DNA of 64,000 nt from JAZDRH01 sp047470865 (GTDB taxonomy: Bacteria > Pseudomonadota > Gammaproteobacteria > Pseudomonadales > Pseudomonadaceae): positions 71,077-135,076 of the forward strand of contig NZ_JAZDRH010000006.1 of the NCBI RefSeq assembly GCF_047470865.1, written 5' to 3'. Below the pieces are notes generated by a model. The model did not search any database. It was given only the letters and a program-made list of their open reading frames with translations, and was not told the origin of the DNA. The position numbers were made by a program, and so were the translations under genes. Shown here one piece after another: positions 10,383 through 18,111 of this stretch (positions within the stretch are counted from its first letter, which is position 1; each line of letters begins with the position of its first letter).

Positions 10383-10751
10383 TTAGGCGCTTGTTAGCAC
10401 AGATTTAAGCGCTTTAACTAAAAGTGCTTCATCAACAGGCTTGGTTAAATAATCTTTAGCGCCTTGACGACGACCCCAGACACGATCTGTTTCTTGATCT
10501 TTAGTAGTGACAATAATGACTGGGATATGCTGTGTTTCAGCATCTTTTGTTAATTGCCGAGTAGCTTGAAAGCCGTTAAGCCCTGGCATGACAATATCCA
10601 TTAAAATTACATCCGGCTTTTCACGCTTAGCAATAGCTATGCCGTCGGCTCCATTTTCGCCTTTCAGCACTTGGTGGCCATTTTTTTCTAACATTGTGCA
10701 TAACTTATATAACTCAGTAGGTGAGTCATCTATAACTAATACGCGAGCCAT
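10383..10751 (-). CDS. pilH: PilH, single-domain response regulator
   Basis: A 122-residue stand-alone CheY-like receiver. The acidic pair lies in VLVIDDS, the phospho-acceptor Asp in VILMDIVMPGLNGF, the switch Thr in IIVTTKD and the conserved Lys in YLTKPVDE. In Pseudomonas PilH is a ChpA phosphorylation target that limits signalling and influences pilus retraction. It has no output domain. It sits between pilG and pilI in a tight minus-strand cluster. Confidence 0.95.
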   Translation of the reverse strand: MARVLVIDDSPTELYKLCTMLEKNGHQVLKGENGADGIAIAKREKPDVILMDIVMPGLNGFQATRQLTKDAETQHIPVIIVTTKDQETDRVWGRRQGAKDYLTKPVDEALLVKALKSVLTSA

Positions 10752-10779
10752 AATTACCTCTAAATCTCACAATTAAACT

Positions 10780-11181
10780 TTAAACTTCTGTTGGCACAAA
10801 CGAAGGAATATGTTTCATGATTGCACCTATCAACTCTTCCTTGCTAAATGGCTTGGTTAAGTATTGATCGGAACCTACTATGCGACCCTTGGCCTTATCA
10901 AACAAACCGTCTTTAGATGACAACATGATAACGGGGGTCGACTTGTATGAGCTGTTATTTTTAATCAGCGCGCAAGTTTGGTAACCATCTAAGCGCGGCA
11001 TCATAATATCAACAAAAATAATATCGGGATGCGTGTCTGCAATCAATGAAAGCGCCTCAAAGCCATTCACTGCAGTGATTACATTACATCCAACTTTTTT
11101 CAACAAAGTTTCTGCAGTACGCCGAATTGTCTTGGAATCATCAATTACCATCACTTTTAAGCCATTAGATTGCTGTTCCAT
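10780..11181 (-). CDS. pilG: PilG, single-domain response regulator driving pilus extension
   Basis: A 133-residue CheY-like receiver, first gene of the pil-chp cluster. It shows VMVIDDSKTIRRTAETLL, the acceptor site IIFVDIMMPRLDGY, the motif VIMLSSKDGLFDKAK and the Lys motif YLTKPFSKEELIGA, all closely resembling P. aeruginosa PilG. The start MEQQSNGLK (11181) is preferred over an ATG 15 bases upstream because it matches the family N-terminus and follows an AGGGG ribosome-binding site. The 226 bases between it and the divergent gshB should carry promoters for both directions. Confidence 0.95.
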   Translation of the reverse strand: MEQQSNGLKVMVIDDSKTIRRTAETLLKKVGCNVITAVNGFEALSLIADTHPDIIFVDIMMPRLDGYQTCALIKNNSSYKSTPVIMLSSKDGLFDKAKGRIVGSDQYLTKPFSKEELIGAIMKHIPSFVPTEV

Positions 11182-11422
11182 TTTTGCCCCTACCACTTTC
11201 TTGGTGAGTCTAAATTAACCTAGTACTCGGCCTTTAGCCGCTTACTAAACAATGATTTTTAATGCCTGCATCTTACGCATTGCTTATTTTAAGCGCTACG
11301 AAACCAGTAAATTCAAGGCATGCATTGCTATAGCTTATACATATTTTACAACCAACACTGTTAACTTCTCCGAAATAGCAGCATTATGATGACTATGATT
11401 CACCCTTTTTGGAGAAAGCCGT

Positions 11423-12373
11423 ATGTCCATCCGCTTGGGGATCGTTATGGATCCTATTAACCAAATCAACTTTAAAAAAGACAGTTCTCTTGCCATGCTT
11501 TTAGCAGCACAGGAAAAGGGCTGGTCTATTTTTTACATGGAACAACACGATTTATACCAAAAACGTGGACAAGCGCGAGCGCGGATGAGAAGTTTACGCG
11601 TTTTCCATGATCCGAGTCATTGGTTTGAGCTCGGTGAAGAGGAGGATCAACTACTTTCCTCACTCAACGTTATTTTAATGCGCAAGGATCCACCCTTTGA
11701 TAATGAGTTTGTTTATAGCACTTATTTGCTAGAACAGGCCGAGCAAGAAGGCACCTTAGTTGTTAATAAGGCACAGTCATTGCGTGATTGTAATGAGAAA
11801 TTTTTTGCCACTCAATTTCCGCAGCTAACGCCGGCCACCATTGTGAGCCGTCGCAGTGATATTTTGAAAGAATTTGCGCAAGAATATGACGATATTATTT
11901 TAAAGCCCTTAGACGGTATGGGCGGCTCATCTATTTTTCGTCATCGCCAAGGCGACCCTAACCTCTCCGTTATTTTAGAGACCCTGACACTACACGGCCA
12001 ACAACAAATTATGGCACAAGCGTACATTCCAGAAATTATTGATGGCGATAAGCGTATTTTAATGATTGATGGCGAACCTATTCCTTATTGCTTAGCTCGC
12101 ATCCCCGCACAGGGTGAGACCCGTGGCAACTTAGCCGCGGGTGGGCGCGGTGAAGCACGTCCCTTAACAGAAACAGATAAGCAAATTGCCGCTATTGTTG
12201 GCCCCGAGCTTCGCAAACGTGGGTTACTGTTTGTCGGACTGGATGTAATTGGCGCAAAATTGACGGAAATCAATGTTACAAGCCCTACCTGTATTCGTGA
12301 AATTGATGCCAAATATGATACGCGCATCGCTCAACAACTGATGGATGCTATTGAACGTAAACTGAACGCCTAA
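11423..12373 (+). CDS. gshB: Glutathione synthetase
   Basis: A 316-residue cytosolic ATP-grasp enzyme that joins gamma-glutamylcysteine and glycine to make glutathione. Family hallmarks are the N-terminal LGIVMDPINQINFKKDSS, the NKAQSLRDCNEKFF segment, the ATP-grasp lysine region IILKPLDGMGGSSIFR, the glycine-rich loop GETRGNLAAGGRGEARPLT, and the C-terminal GLDVIGAKLTEINVTSPTC with metal-binding Glu and Asn. Length is normal for proteobacterial GshB. A GGAGAAAG ribosome-binding site precedes ATG 11423. It diverges from pilG, as in Pseudomonas. Confidence 0.97.
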   Translation: MSIRLGIVMDPINQINFKKDSSLAMLLAAQEKGWSIFYMEQHDLYQKRGQARARMRSLRVFHDPSHWFELGEEEDQLLSSLNVILMRKDPPFDNEFVYSTYLLEQAEQEGTLVVNKAQSLRDCNEKFFATQFPQLTPATIVSRRSDILKEFAQEYDDIILKPLDGMGGSSIFRHRQGDPNLSVILETLTLHGQQQIMAQAYIPEIIDGDKRILMIDGEPIPYCLARIPAQGETRGNLAAGGRGEARPLTETDKQIAAIVGPELRKRGLLFVGLDVIGAKLTEINVTSPTCIREIDAKYDTRIAQQLMDAIERKLNA

Positions 12374-12387
12374 CTCACCACTTGCAA

Positions 12388-12420
12388 CTTCCAACATTTT
12401 ATTTAAGGAAGTGTTGGAAG
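12388..12420 (+). terminator. Hairpin between gshB and tonB (possible terminator or attenuator)
   Basis: Arms CTTCCAACA (12388-12396) and TGTTGGAAG (12412-12420) form a perfect 9-bp stem with a 15-base loop, 15 bases after the gshB stop. The T-rich tract after it is weak (CTTCATAGACTTTT), so it may only partly terminate gshB transcription or protect the transcript end. Confidence 0.45.
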
Positions 12421-12482
12421 CTTCATAGACTTTTCACTAGGCTATGGGCAGAATTTGCCGATTATTTTTACTGTGTAGTGTC

Positions 12483-13391
12483 ATGAGCAAAGCGCCTTCT
12501 TCTGTAAATAGTGCAACTGATTTGCCGCAAAGTCGTATTACAGCGACTGACCGCCTCGGCTTTACTTTATTTATTGCCGCCTTAGTGCATATCGCCTTAA
12601 TTTTAGGCGTAGGCTTTACTATGGAGAGCATGCCTGAGCCAAGTAAAAGCTTAGAAATTACCTTAGCCTCGTTTGCCAGTGAAAAAGCACCTAAAGAAGC
12701 TGATTTCCTTGCTCAAGCCAACCAAATGGGAAGCGGGACACTGGAAAAAGCAACGGTTCCAACTACTACTGAAAAAGCCGAATTTCAAGATAATAAAATC
12801 AATGAAGTTCAAGTTGAAAGCTCTCCTAAGCCAGTAGAACAAACACAAACACAAAAAACAGTAGTGGCCACCTTCACACCACAGCTGGACAAAGTTAATC
12901 AGCAACCCACAAAGCAGCAGCAAGATCAGCAACGTCCTACTCCTTTGACTGATCAAGAACGCCTTGCTGCTGAAATCGCCAGCCTAGAAGCTGCACTTGA
13001 ACAGCAACGACAAGAATATGCCAAGCGCCCACGCGTCAGCCGTCAAAATACAGCTGCTACCAAACGCGATATGAGTGCAGGCTATCGTGATGAGTGGCGC
13101 AAAACTGTAGAGCGTATTGGTAACCTCAATTACCCTGAACAAGCTCGTCGTCAGAAAATCCATGGCAGCCTACGCATGCTGGTTATTATTCGCAGCAATG
13201 GCTCAATTGATACAGTGCGTATTCTTGAGTCTTCAGGACATCCTGTATTAGATAAAGCCGCACAAGACAGTGTTCGCTTATCTGCTCCTTTCTCCCCTTT
13301 TACGGGCGAATTAGCTGCTAATTTCGATCAAATTGAAATTATCCGCACATGGCGCTTTGAGCGTGGGGACATACTTTCTAGCGCACAATAG
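12483..13391 (+). CDS. tonB: TonB-family energy transducer (TonB3-like)
   Basis: A 302-residue inner-membrane TonB protein. A short cytoplasmic N-terminus leads into one membrane anchor (GFTLFIAALVHIALILGVGF), then a Gln/Lys/Pro-rich periplasmic linker with a coiled segment (LAAEIASLEAALEQQRQ), and a C-terminal TonB domain (YPEQARRQKIHGSLRMLVII... VRILESSGHPVLDKAAQDSV). The position between gshB and yqgE is that of P. aeruginosa tonB3, which has been linked to twitching motility, fitting the neighbouring pil genes. An alternative ATG at 12444 adds 13 residues; the internal start gives a cytoplasmic tail of the usual length. Confidence 0.88.
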   Translation: MSKAPSSVNSATDLPQSRITATDRLGFTLFIAALVHIALILGVGFTMESMPEPSKSLEITLASFASEKAPKEADFLAQANQMGSGTLEKATVPTTTEKAEFQDNKINEVQVESSPKPVEQTQTQKTVVATFTPQLDKVNQQPTKQQQDQQRPTPLTDQERLAAEIASLEAALEQQRQEYAKRPRVSRQNTAATKRDMSAGYRDEWRKTVERIGNLNYPEQARRQKIHGSLRMLVIIRSNGSIDTVRILESSGHPVLDKAAQDSVRLSAPFSPFTGELAANFDQIEIIRTWRFERGDILSSAQ

Positions 13392-13435
13392 TAATTGCAC
13401 TTGAAGTTATTTAGATTTCCCTAGAAACTTAGGCT

Positions 13436-14005
13436 ATGAATAGCCAATCTATAGCTTGCCTAGCACAACATTTTTTAATTGCCATGCCTCAGATGGACGA
13501 CGACTATTTCGCCCAATCTCTTATTTATTTAATTCAACATGACACTCAAGGCAGTATGGGGCTAGTCGTTAACAGGCCAGCCAACTTTCAGCTAGCGGAT
13601 GTTCTACAGCAGCTAAAGCCTGAACTGGCAAGCACCTCATTAGCTGAGCGAACCCGTGTGTATATTGGTGGACCTGTAGAGCAAGAGCGTGGTCTAATTT
13701 TGCACAAAAAAGGTACATCTTTCGCCCATACACTGGATATTGGTACTCTGTGTTTAACCAGTTCACAAGATATTTTGCACAATATCGCAAAAGGTGAAGG
13801 CCCAGCTGATTGTTTAATTGTGCTCGGCTATGCTGGCTGGAGTGCTCAACAGTTAGAAGATGAAATAGCCGCTAATCTATGGCTCGTTAGCAAAGCAGAT
13901 ACAGATATTATCTTTCATGTGCCAGCTGAGCAGCGCCGCGACCTAGCCGCAAAAGCTATCGGTATTGACTTAACACTCTTATCTCCAGAAGTAGGACGCG
14001 CATGA
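13436..14005 (+). CDS. yqgE: YqgE/AlgH family protein
   Basis: A 189-residue DUF179 protein. Typical motifs are LAQHFLIAMPQMDDDYFAQSL at the N-terminus, GSMGLVVNRPANFQLADVL, VYIGGPVEQERGLILH and VLGYAGWSAQQLEDEI. The molecular role is poorly defined; the Pseudomonas homologue was called AlgH for an effect on alginate. Its stop overlaps the ruvX start by four bases (ATGA), a coupling common across gammaproteobacteria. Confidence 0.94.
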   Translation: MNSQSIACLAQHFLIAMPQMDDDYFAQSLIYLIQHDTQGSMGLVVNRPANFQLADVLQQLKPELASTSLAERTRVYIGGPVEQERGLILHKKGTSFAHTLDIGTLCLTSSQDILHNIAKGEGPADCLIVLGYAGWSAQQLEDEIAANLWLVSKADTDIIFHVPAEQRRDLAAKAIGIDLTLLSPEVGRA

Positions 14006-14439
14006 GCCAGAATACCATTCGACTTGTACTTGGCTTTGATTATGGTAGCAAACAAATTGGTGTGGCTATTGGCCAGGCCGTCACTGGACAAGCACGTGAG
14101 CTCTGCACTTTAAAAGCACAAAACGGCACGCCCAATTGGCAGCAAGTTGAACAATTAATCAAAGAATGGCAACCCGATGCCTTAGTCGTTGGCTTGCCTT
14201 TAAACATGGACGGTAGTGAAAGCGAAATGTGCGAGCGTGCTAACAAATTTGCACGCCGCTTAAATGGCCGCTTTAACCTACCCGTCCATATGCAAGATGA
14301 GCGACTAACCACCTTTGAAGCTAAAGGCGCACGCTTTGAACAAGGCCAACTTAGCACCAGCTACAAACAAAATCCTGTTGATGCGTTAGCCGCTGCGCTG
14401 TTACTAGAAAGCTGGTTAGAACAAAATATCTCTCACTAA
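14002..14439 (+). CDS. ruvX: RuvX/YqgF, putative Holliday junction resolvase and pre-16S rRNA nuclease
   Basis: A 145-residue RNase H-fold nuclease. It has the N-terminal catalytic strand LGFDYGSKQIGVAIGQ, the ALVVGLPLNMDGSESEMCERA core and the C-terminal VHMQDERLTTFEAKGA and NPVDALAAALLLESWL motifs with acidic residues. E. coli YqgF is essential and processes the 5' end of 16S rRNA. It is translationally coupled to yqgE by an ATGA overlap and followed 25 bases later by pyrR. Confidence 0.95.
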   Translation: MSQNTIRLVLGFDYGSKQIGVAIGQAVTGQARELCTLKAQNGTPNWQQVEQLIKEWQPDALVVGLPLNMDGSESEMCERANKFARRLNGRFNLPVHMQDERLTTFEAKGARFEQGQLSTSYKQNPVDALAAALLLESWLEQNISH

Positions 14440-14464
14440 TATTGGTTGCACCAAGGAGCCTGTG

Positions 14465-14974
14465 ATGAACTTACCTCAACCTGAGCAACTACTCTCAAAC
14501 ATGGCAAGCCAATTGACTGAATACCTCAAGCAAATGAGGATTCAACAACCACGTTTTGTAGGTATTCAAACAGGTGGTGTTTGGGTGTCTAAAGCCTTAC
14601 TTAAAAAGCTTAATCGAGAAAATGAAGCGTTGGGTGTACTTAATGTATCCTTCTATCGCGATGACTTTAGCCGCACAGGGCTACACCCGCAAGTAAGCCC
14701 ATCACAGTTGCCTTTTGATATTGAGGATCAACACATTATTTTAATTGACGATGTGTTAATGAGCGGGCGGACCATACGTGCCGCCATGAATGAGCTATTT
14801 GATTACGGCCGCCCTGCCAGCATCACTTTAGTCAGCTTACTCGACATTAATGCTCGCGAATTGCCTATTAGCCCAGATATTGTTGGCGCTACAATAGATC
14901 TACCAGATAACCAGCGCATTAAAGTGCGCGGACCTGCGCCCTTAAGCCTTGAGTTAAAAACCCTAGCCCACTAA
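14465..14974 (+). CDS. pyrR: PyrR bifunctional protein: pyr regulator / uracil phosphoribosyltransferase
   Basis: A type I phosphoribosyltransferase of 169 residues with the PRPP-binding motif HIILIDDVLMSGRTIRAAMNEL and the N-terminal IQTGGVWVSKAL strand. In this family PyrR can convert uracil and PRPP to UMP and regulate pyr genes. An in-frame GTG directly precedes the ATG; the ATG at 14465 is favoured because an AAGGAG lies six bases upstream. pyrB follows 13 bases later. Confidence 0.93.
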   Translation: MNLPQPEQLLSNMASQLTEYLKQMRIQQPRFVGIQTGGVWVSKALLKKLNRENEALGVLNVSFYRDDFSRTGLHPQVSPSQLPFDIEDQHIILIDDVLMSGRTIRAAMNELFDYGRPASITLVSLLDINARELPISPDIVGATIDLPDNQRIKVRGPAPLSLELKTLAH

Positions 14975-14987
14975 AGAGAACTTCGCG

Positions 14988-15995
14988 ATGACGCCCAATT
15001 CCGCAAAGTGCCCGTTACAACTGAACGAGCGTGGCAACTTACGCCATTTTTTATCCCTTGATGGCTTACCACGCGAATTACTCACCGAAATATTAGATAC
15101 GGCTGACTCCTTTTTAGAAGTGGGTGAGCGTGCTGTTAAAAAAGTGCCATTATTGCGCGGCATGACGGTATTTAACGTATTTTTTGAAAACTCAACACGC
15201 ACACGCACCACCTTTGAACTAGCGGCTAAACGCCTATCCGCTGATGTTATCAACCTGAATGTTTCCACCTCTTCAACAAGCAAAGGTGAAACTCTTACCG
15301 ACACCTTGCGCAATCTTGAATCCATGGCGGCAGATATGTTTGTAGTGCGCCACGCCAATTCAGGTGCAGCTCATTTCATTGCTGAGCAGGTTTGCCCAAA
15401 TGTAGCTATCATCAATGGTGGCGATGGTCGCCATGCACACCCGACCCAAGGCATGCTGGACATGCTGACTATTCGTCGCAATAAAGGTGATTTTAGCAAG
15501 CTATCTGTCGCCATCGTCGGCGATATTCTGCATTCTCGAGTTGCTCGCTCCGATATGCTGGCTTTGCGTACGCTCGGCTGCACTGATATCCGTATTATTG
15601 GCCCACAAACCTTACTGCCTGTTGGACTAGAGCAATATGGTGTAAAGGTTTACACCGATATGGATAAAGGGCTAGAAGGCGTTGATGTAATCATAATGCT
15701 GCGTCTACAACGTGAGCGTATGCAAGGCGGATTACTGCCAAGCCAAGGTGAATACTTCCGCCTATATGGATTAAGCGAAAAACGCTTAGCGCAAACCGCG
15801 ACAGACTCTATTGTGATGCACCCTGGGCCGATTAACCGTGGCGTTGAAATTGACTCTATTGTTGCTGACTGCGCCCAGTCCCGTATTTTAGACCAAGTGA
15901 CTTATGGTATTGCAGTGCGTATGGCTGTAATGTCCATGGCCATGAGCGGCCAACAAGAACAGCAGCAAATCAATACCGCCAAGGAGGCACTATAA
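14988..15995 (+). CDS. pyrB: Aspartate carbamoyltransferase catalytic subunit
   Basis: A 335-residue transcarbamoylase catalysing carbamoyl phosphate plus aspartate to carbamoyl aspartate, the first committed pyrimidine step. Seen are the carbamoyl-phosphate motif FFENSTRTRTTFELAAKRL, the STSKGETLTDT loop, GDGRHAHPTQGMLDMLTI, and the C-terminal VMHPGPINRGVEID. The N-terminus is extended compared with E. coli PyrB, as in the pseudomonad class whose holoenzyme is a PyrB/PyrC' dodecamer. The stop shares one base with the pyrC start (TAATG). Confidence 0.97.
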   Translation: MTPNSAKCPLQLNERGNLRHFLSLDGLPRELLTEILDTADSFLEVGERAVKKVPLLRGMTVFNVFFENSTRTRTTFELAAKRLSADVINLNVSTSSTSKGETLTDTLRNLESMAADMFVVRHANSGAAHFIAEQVCPNVAIINGGDGRHAHPTQGMLDMLTIRRNKGDFSKLSVAIVGDILHSRVARSDMLALRTLGCTDIRIIGPQTLLPVGLEQYGVKVYTDMDKGLEGVDVIIMLRLQRERMQGGLLPSQGEYFRLYGLSEKRLAQTATDSIVMHPGPINRGVEIDSIVADCAQSRILDQVTYGIAVRMAVMSMAMSGQQEQQQINTAKEAL

Positions 15996-17266
15996 TGCGC
16001 ATGCAGATCAGCGGTGCACGCCTTATTGATCCCACTAATGGCGTTGACCAAATTACCGATATCTTTATTCAAGACAGCAAAATTGTCGCCATTGGCAAGA
16101 TGCCACGTGACTTTGTCGCAGAGCAAATGATTGATGCAACAGGCTTAGTAGCTGCACCGGGCTTGCTTGATCTTGGCGTTTCGCTACGTGAGCCTGGGCA
16201 TACACGCAAAGGTAACATTAATAGTGAAACCTTAGCCGCTGCCGTTGGTGGCGTAACAGGGCTATGTTGCACACCTAACACTAAGCCAGTTATTGATAGC
16301 ACTGCCGTTGTTGAGCTGATTTTAGATCGCACCAAAATGGAAGGTCATACGCGTGTCTACCCTATTGGCGCGTTAACGCAAAATCTTGATGGCGAGCATC
16401 TTGCAGAATTAGTCACACTGCATAAAGAGGGCTGTGTTGCCTTTAGCAATGATCTTGCACCTATGGCAAACAATCGGGTACTGCGTCGTGCATTAGAATA
16501 TGCTGCCAGTTTTGGCTTAACGGTGATTTTTAAATCACAAGACCACGACCTTGCTGCCGATGGCGTTGCCCATGAAGGCGCGGCTGCTAGTTTTCGTGGT
16601 TTAACGGGCATTCCAGAAACTGCTGAAACTGTTGCTTTAGCCCGTGATTTATTGCTGGTCGAACAAAGCGGCGTACGTGCGCACTTTAGCAATATCACCA
16701 CAGCACGTGGCGCAAAACTTATTGAACAAGCACAAAAGCGCGGATTAGATGTCACTGCTGACGTAGCCATGTATCAGCTTTTCTTAACAGATGACATGGT
16801 GCTGGACTTCTCCAGTAACTTCCATGTGCAACCGCCTATCCGCAGCCTTGCCGACCGTGATGCTTTACGTGAAGCTGTAAAATCTGGCGTTATCAGTAGC
16901 ATTGCAAGCCACCATCAACCGCAAGATAAAGACGCTAAAGAAGCCCCTTTTGCGGAAACAGAACCTGGCATTAGCAGTGTTGAACTCCTACTTCCTCTCG
17001 CGCTAACACTGGTGCATGAAGGGATTTTAGACCTGCAAACCGCCATAGCTAGACTCACCAGCGGCCCTGCAAGCGCCTTAAAGCTAAACGCAGGCAGTTT
17101 AACCGTTGGCGCTAATGCCAACCTTGTGCTTTTCGATCCTGCTGGAACAACCTTAGCAGGAGAGCATTGGTACTCCAAAGGACGTAACTGCCCCTTCTTT
17201 GGACAATCACTCAATGGCAAGGTGCACTACACCATACGCAAAGGAAAAATAAGTTACCAAGCATAA
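15995..17266 (+). CDS. pyrC: Dihydroorotase-like PyrC', probably catalytically inactive ATCase partner
   Basis: A 423-residue dihydroorotase-fold protein. Where active enzymes have an HxH zinc motif before R-(D/E)-P-G, this one has DLGVSLREPGHTRKG, so both histidines are gone. The usual metal-site Asp segment (D-H-A-P-H type) is replaced by SIASHHQPQDKD. In Pseudomonas such PyrC' proteins are inactive and needed to assemble PyrB. An AAGGAGG ribosome-binding site lies inside the pyrB 3' end, seven bases before ATG 15995, supporting tight co-expression. A working dihydroorotase should be encoded elsewhere. Confidence 0.93.
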   Translation: MRMQISGARLIDPTNGVDQITDIFIQDSKIVAIGKMPRDFVAEQMIDATGLVAAPGLLDLGVSLREPGHTRKGNINSETLAAAVGGVTGLCCTPNTKPVIDSTAVVELILDRTKMEGHTRVYPIGALTQNLDGEHLAELVTLHKEGCVAFSNDLAPMANNRVLRRALEYAASFGLTVIFKSQDHDLAADGVAHEGAAASFRGLTGIPETAETVALARDLLLVEQSGVRAHFSNITTARGAKLIEQAQKRGLDVTADVAMYQLFLTDDMVLDFSSNFHVQPPIRSLADRDALREAVKSGVISSIASHHQPQDKDAKEAPFAETEPGISSVELLLPLALTLVHEGILDLQTAIARLTSGPASALKLNAGSLTVGANANLVLFDPAGTTLAGEHWYSKGRNCPFFGQSLNGKVHYTIRKGKISYQA

Positions 17267-17284
17267 AAAAGCTTGACCTAAAAA

Positions 17285-17337
17285 ACATAATAGGTTTTGA
17301 TTCGCAACTTAAACTTTCGACTTGAAACCTATTATGT
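17285..17337. promoter_or_regulatory. 13-bp perfect inverted repeat spanning the glmR start codon
   Basis: Arms ACATAATAGGTTT (17285-17297) and AAACCTATTATGT (17325-17337) are exact reverse complements with a 27-base loop. The right arm contains the ATG of the DeoR-family gene (17334). As DNA it could be an operator for autoregulation; as RNA the stem would hide the start codon. Confidence 0.8.
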
Positions 17338-18110
17338 CTAAACTCACAACACCTCAACGTCGCCACGCTATTATCAGCCAGCTAGAACGCCAAGGCGAAG
17401 TTAATGTAGATGAGCTAGCGCGGCAGTTTACTGTTTCTGAAGTTACGATTCGAAAGGATTTAACTGCTCTTGAAAAAAACGGCTTACTCTTGCGCCGTTA
17501 TGGCGGTGCTATTGCGATCCCCCAAGAGCTTATCAGCGAGCCTAATAGCCCTGTTTCCGCCTATAAAAAAGCTATTGCCCAAGCGGCCATGCAACGCATT
17601 CCCTTGCATGCACGCATTCTTATTGATAGCGGCAGCACAACCGCCAGCATGATTCCGCTCCTAAATAATCGCCCTGACCTTGTGATTATGACCAATTCCC
17701 TGATGATAGCTAACGCCATTCGCGAATTAGAACCTGAGCCAACCCTATTAATGACAGGCGGCACTTGGGATCCACATTCTGAATCCTTCCAAGGACAAGT
17801 GGCCGAGCATGTATTGCGCTCCTATGATTTTGACCAACTATTTATTGGCGCAGCTGGCATAGATTTGGCGCGCGGAACTACCAGTTTTAATGAGTTACTC
17901 AACCTATCTCGAGTAATGGCGGAAGTGGCTCGGGAAGTTATTGTCATGCTTGAGGCTGACAAAATAGGCCGAAAAATTCCTAATCTAGAGCTGCCTTGGA
18001 GCAGCATCACCACATTAATTACCGATGAACGTCTACCTGAGGCTACAGCGCAGGCCATTAGCCAGCAAGGCGTGCAAGTCATCCGTGTAAGTTTGAAAGG
18101 AGCCGAATAA
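17334..18110 (+). CDS. glmR: DeoR/GlpR-family transcriptional regulator upstream of glmS (GlmR-like)
   Basis: A 258-residue DeoR-family repressor: N-terminal winged helix (RRHAIISQLERQGEVNVDELARQFTVSEVTIRKDLTALEKNGLLLRRYGGA) and C-terminal sugar-phosphate sensor domain (ILIDSGSTTASMIPLL, LMTGGTWDPHSESFQG, DQLFIGAAGID). Regulators of this type sit directly before glmS in Pseudomonas and respond to amino-sugar phosphates. A TTG at 17322 is in frame, but ATG 17334 gives the usual start; no strong ribosome-binding site is visible, and the ATG lies in an inverted repeat. One base separates its stop from glmS. Confidence 0.87.
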   Translation: MSKLTTPQRRHAIISQLERQGEVNVDELARQFTVSEVTIRKDLTALEKNGLLLRRYGGAIAIPQELISEPNSPVSAYKKAIAQAAMQRIPLHARILIDSGSTTASMIPLLNNRPDLVIMTNSLMIANAIRELEPEPTLLMTGGTWDPHSESFQGQVAEHVLRSYDFDQLFIGAAGIDLARGTTSFNELLNLSRVMAEVAREVIVMLEADKIGRKIPNLELPWSSITTLITDERLPEATAQAISQQGVQVIRVSLKGAE

Positions 18111-18111
18111 T

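Noticed and set aside
17274..17302. A sigma-70 promoter before glmR (TTGACC at 17274)
   Set aside because: A -35-like box is visible but no acceptable -10 lies 16-18 bases downstream, so it was not listed.
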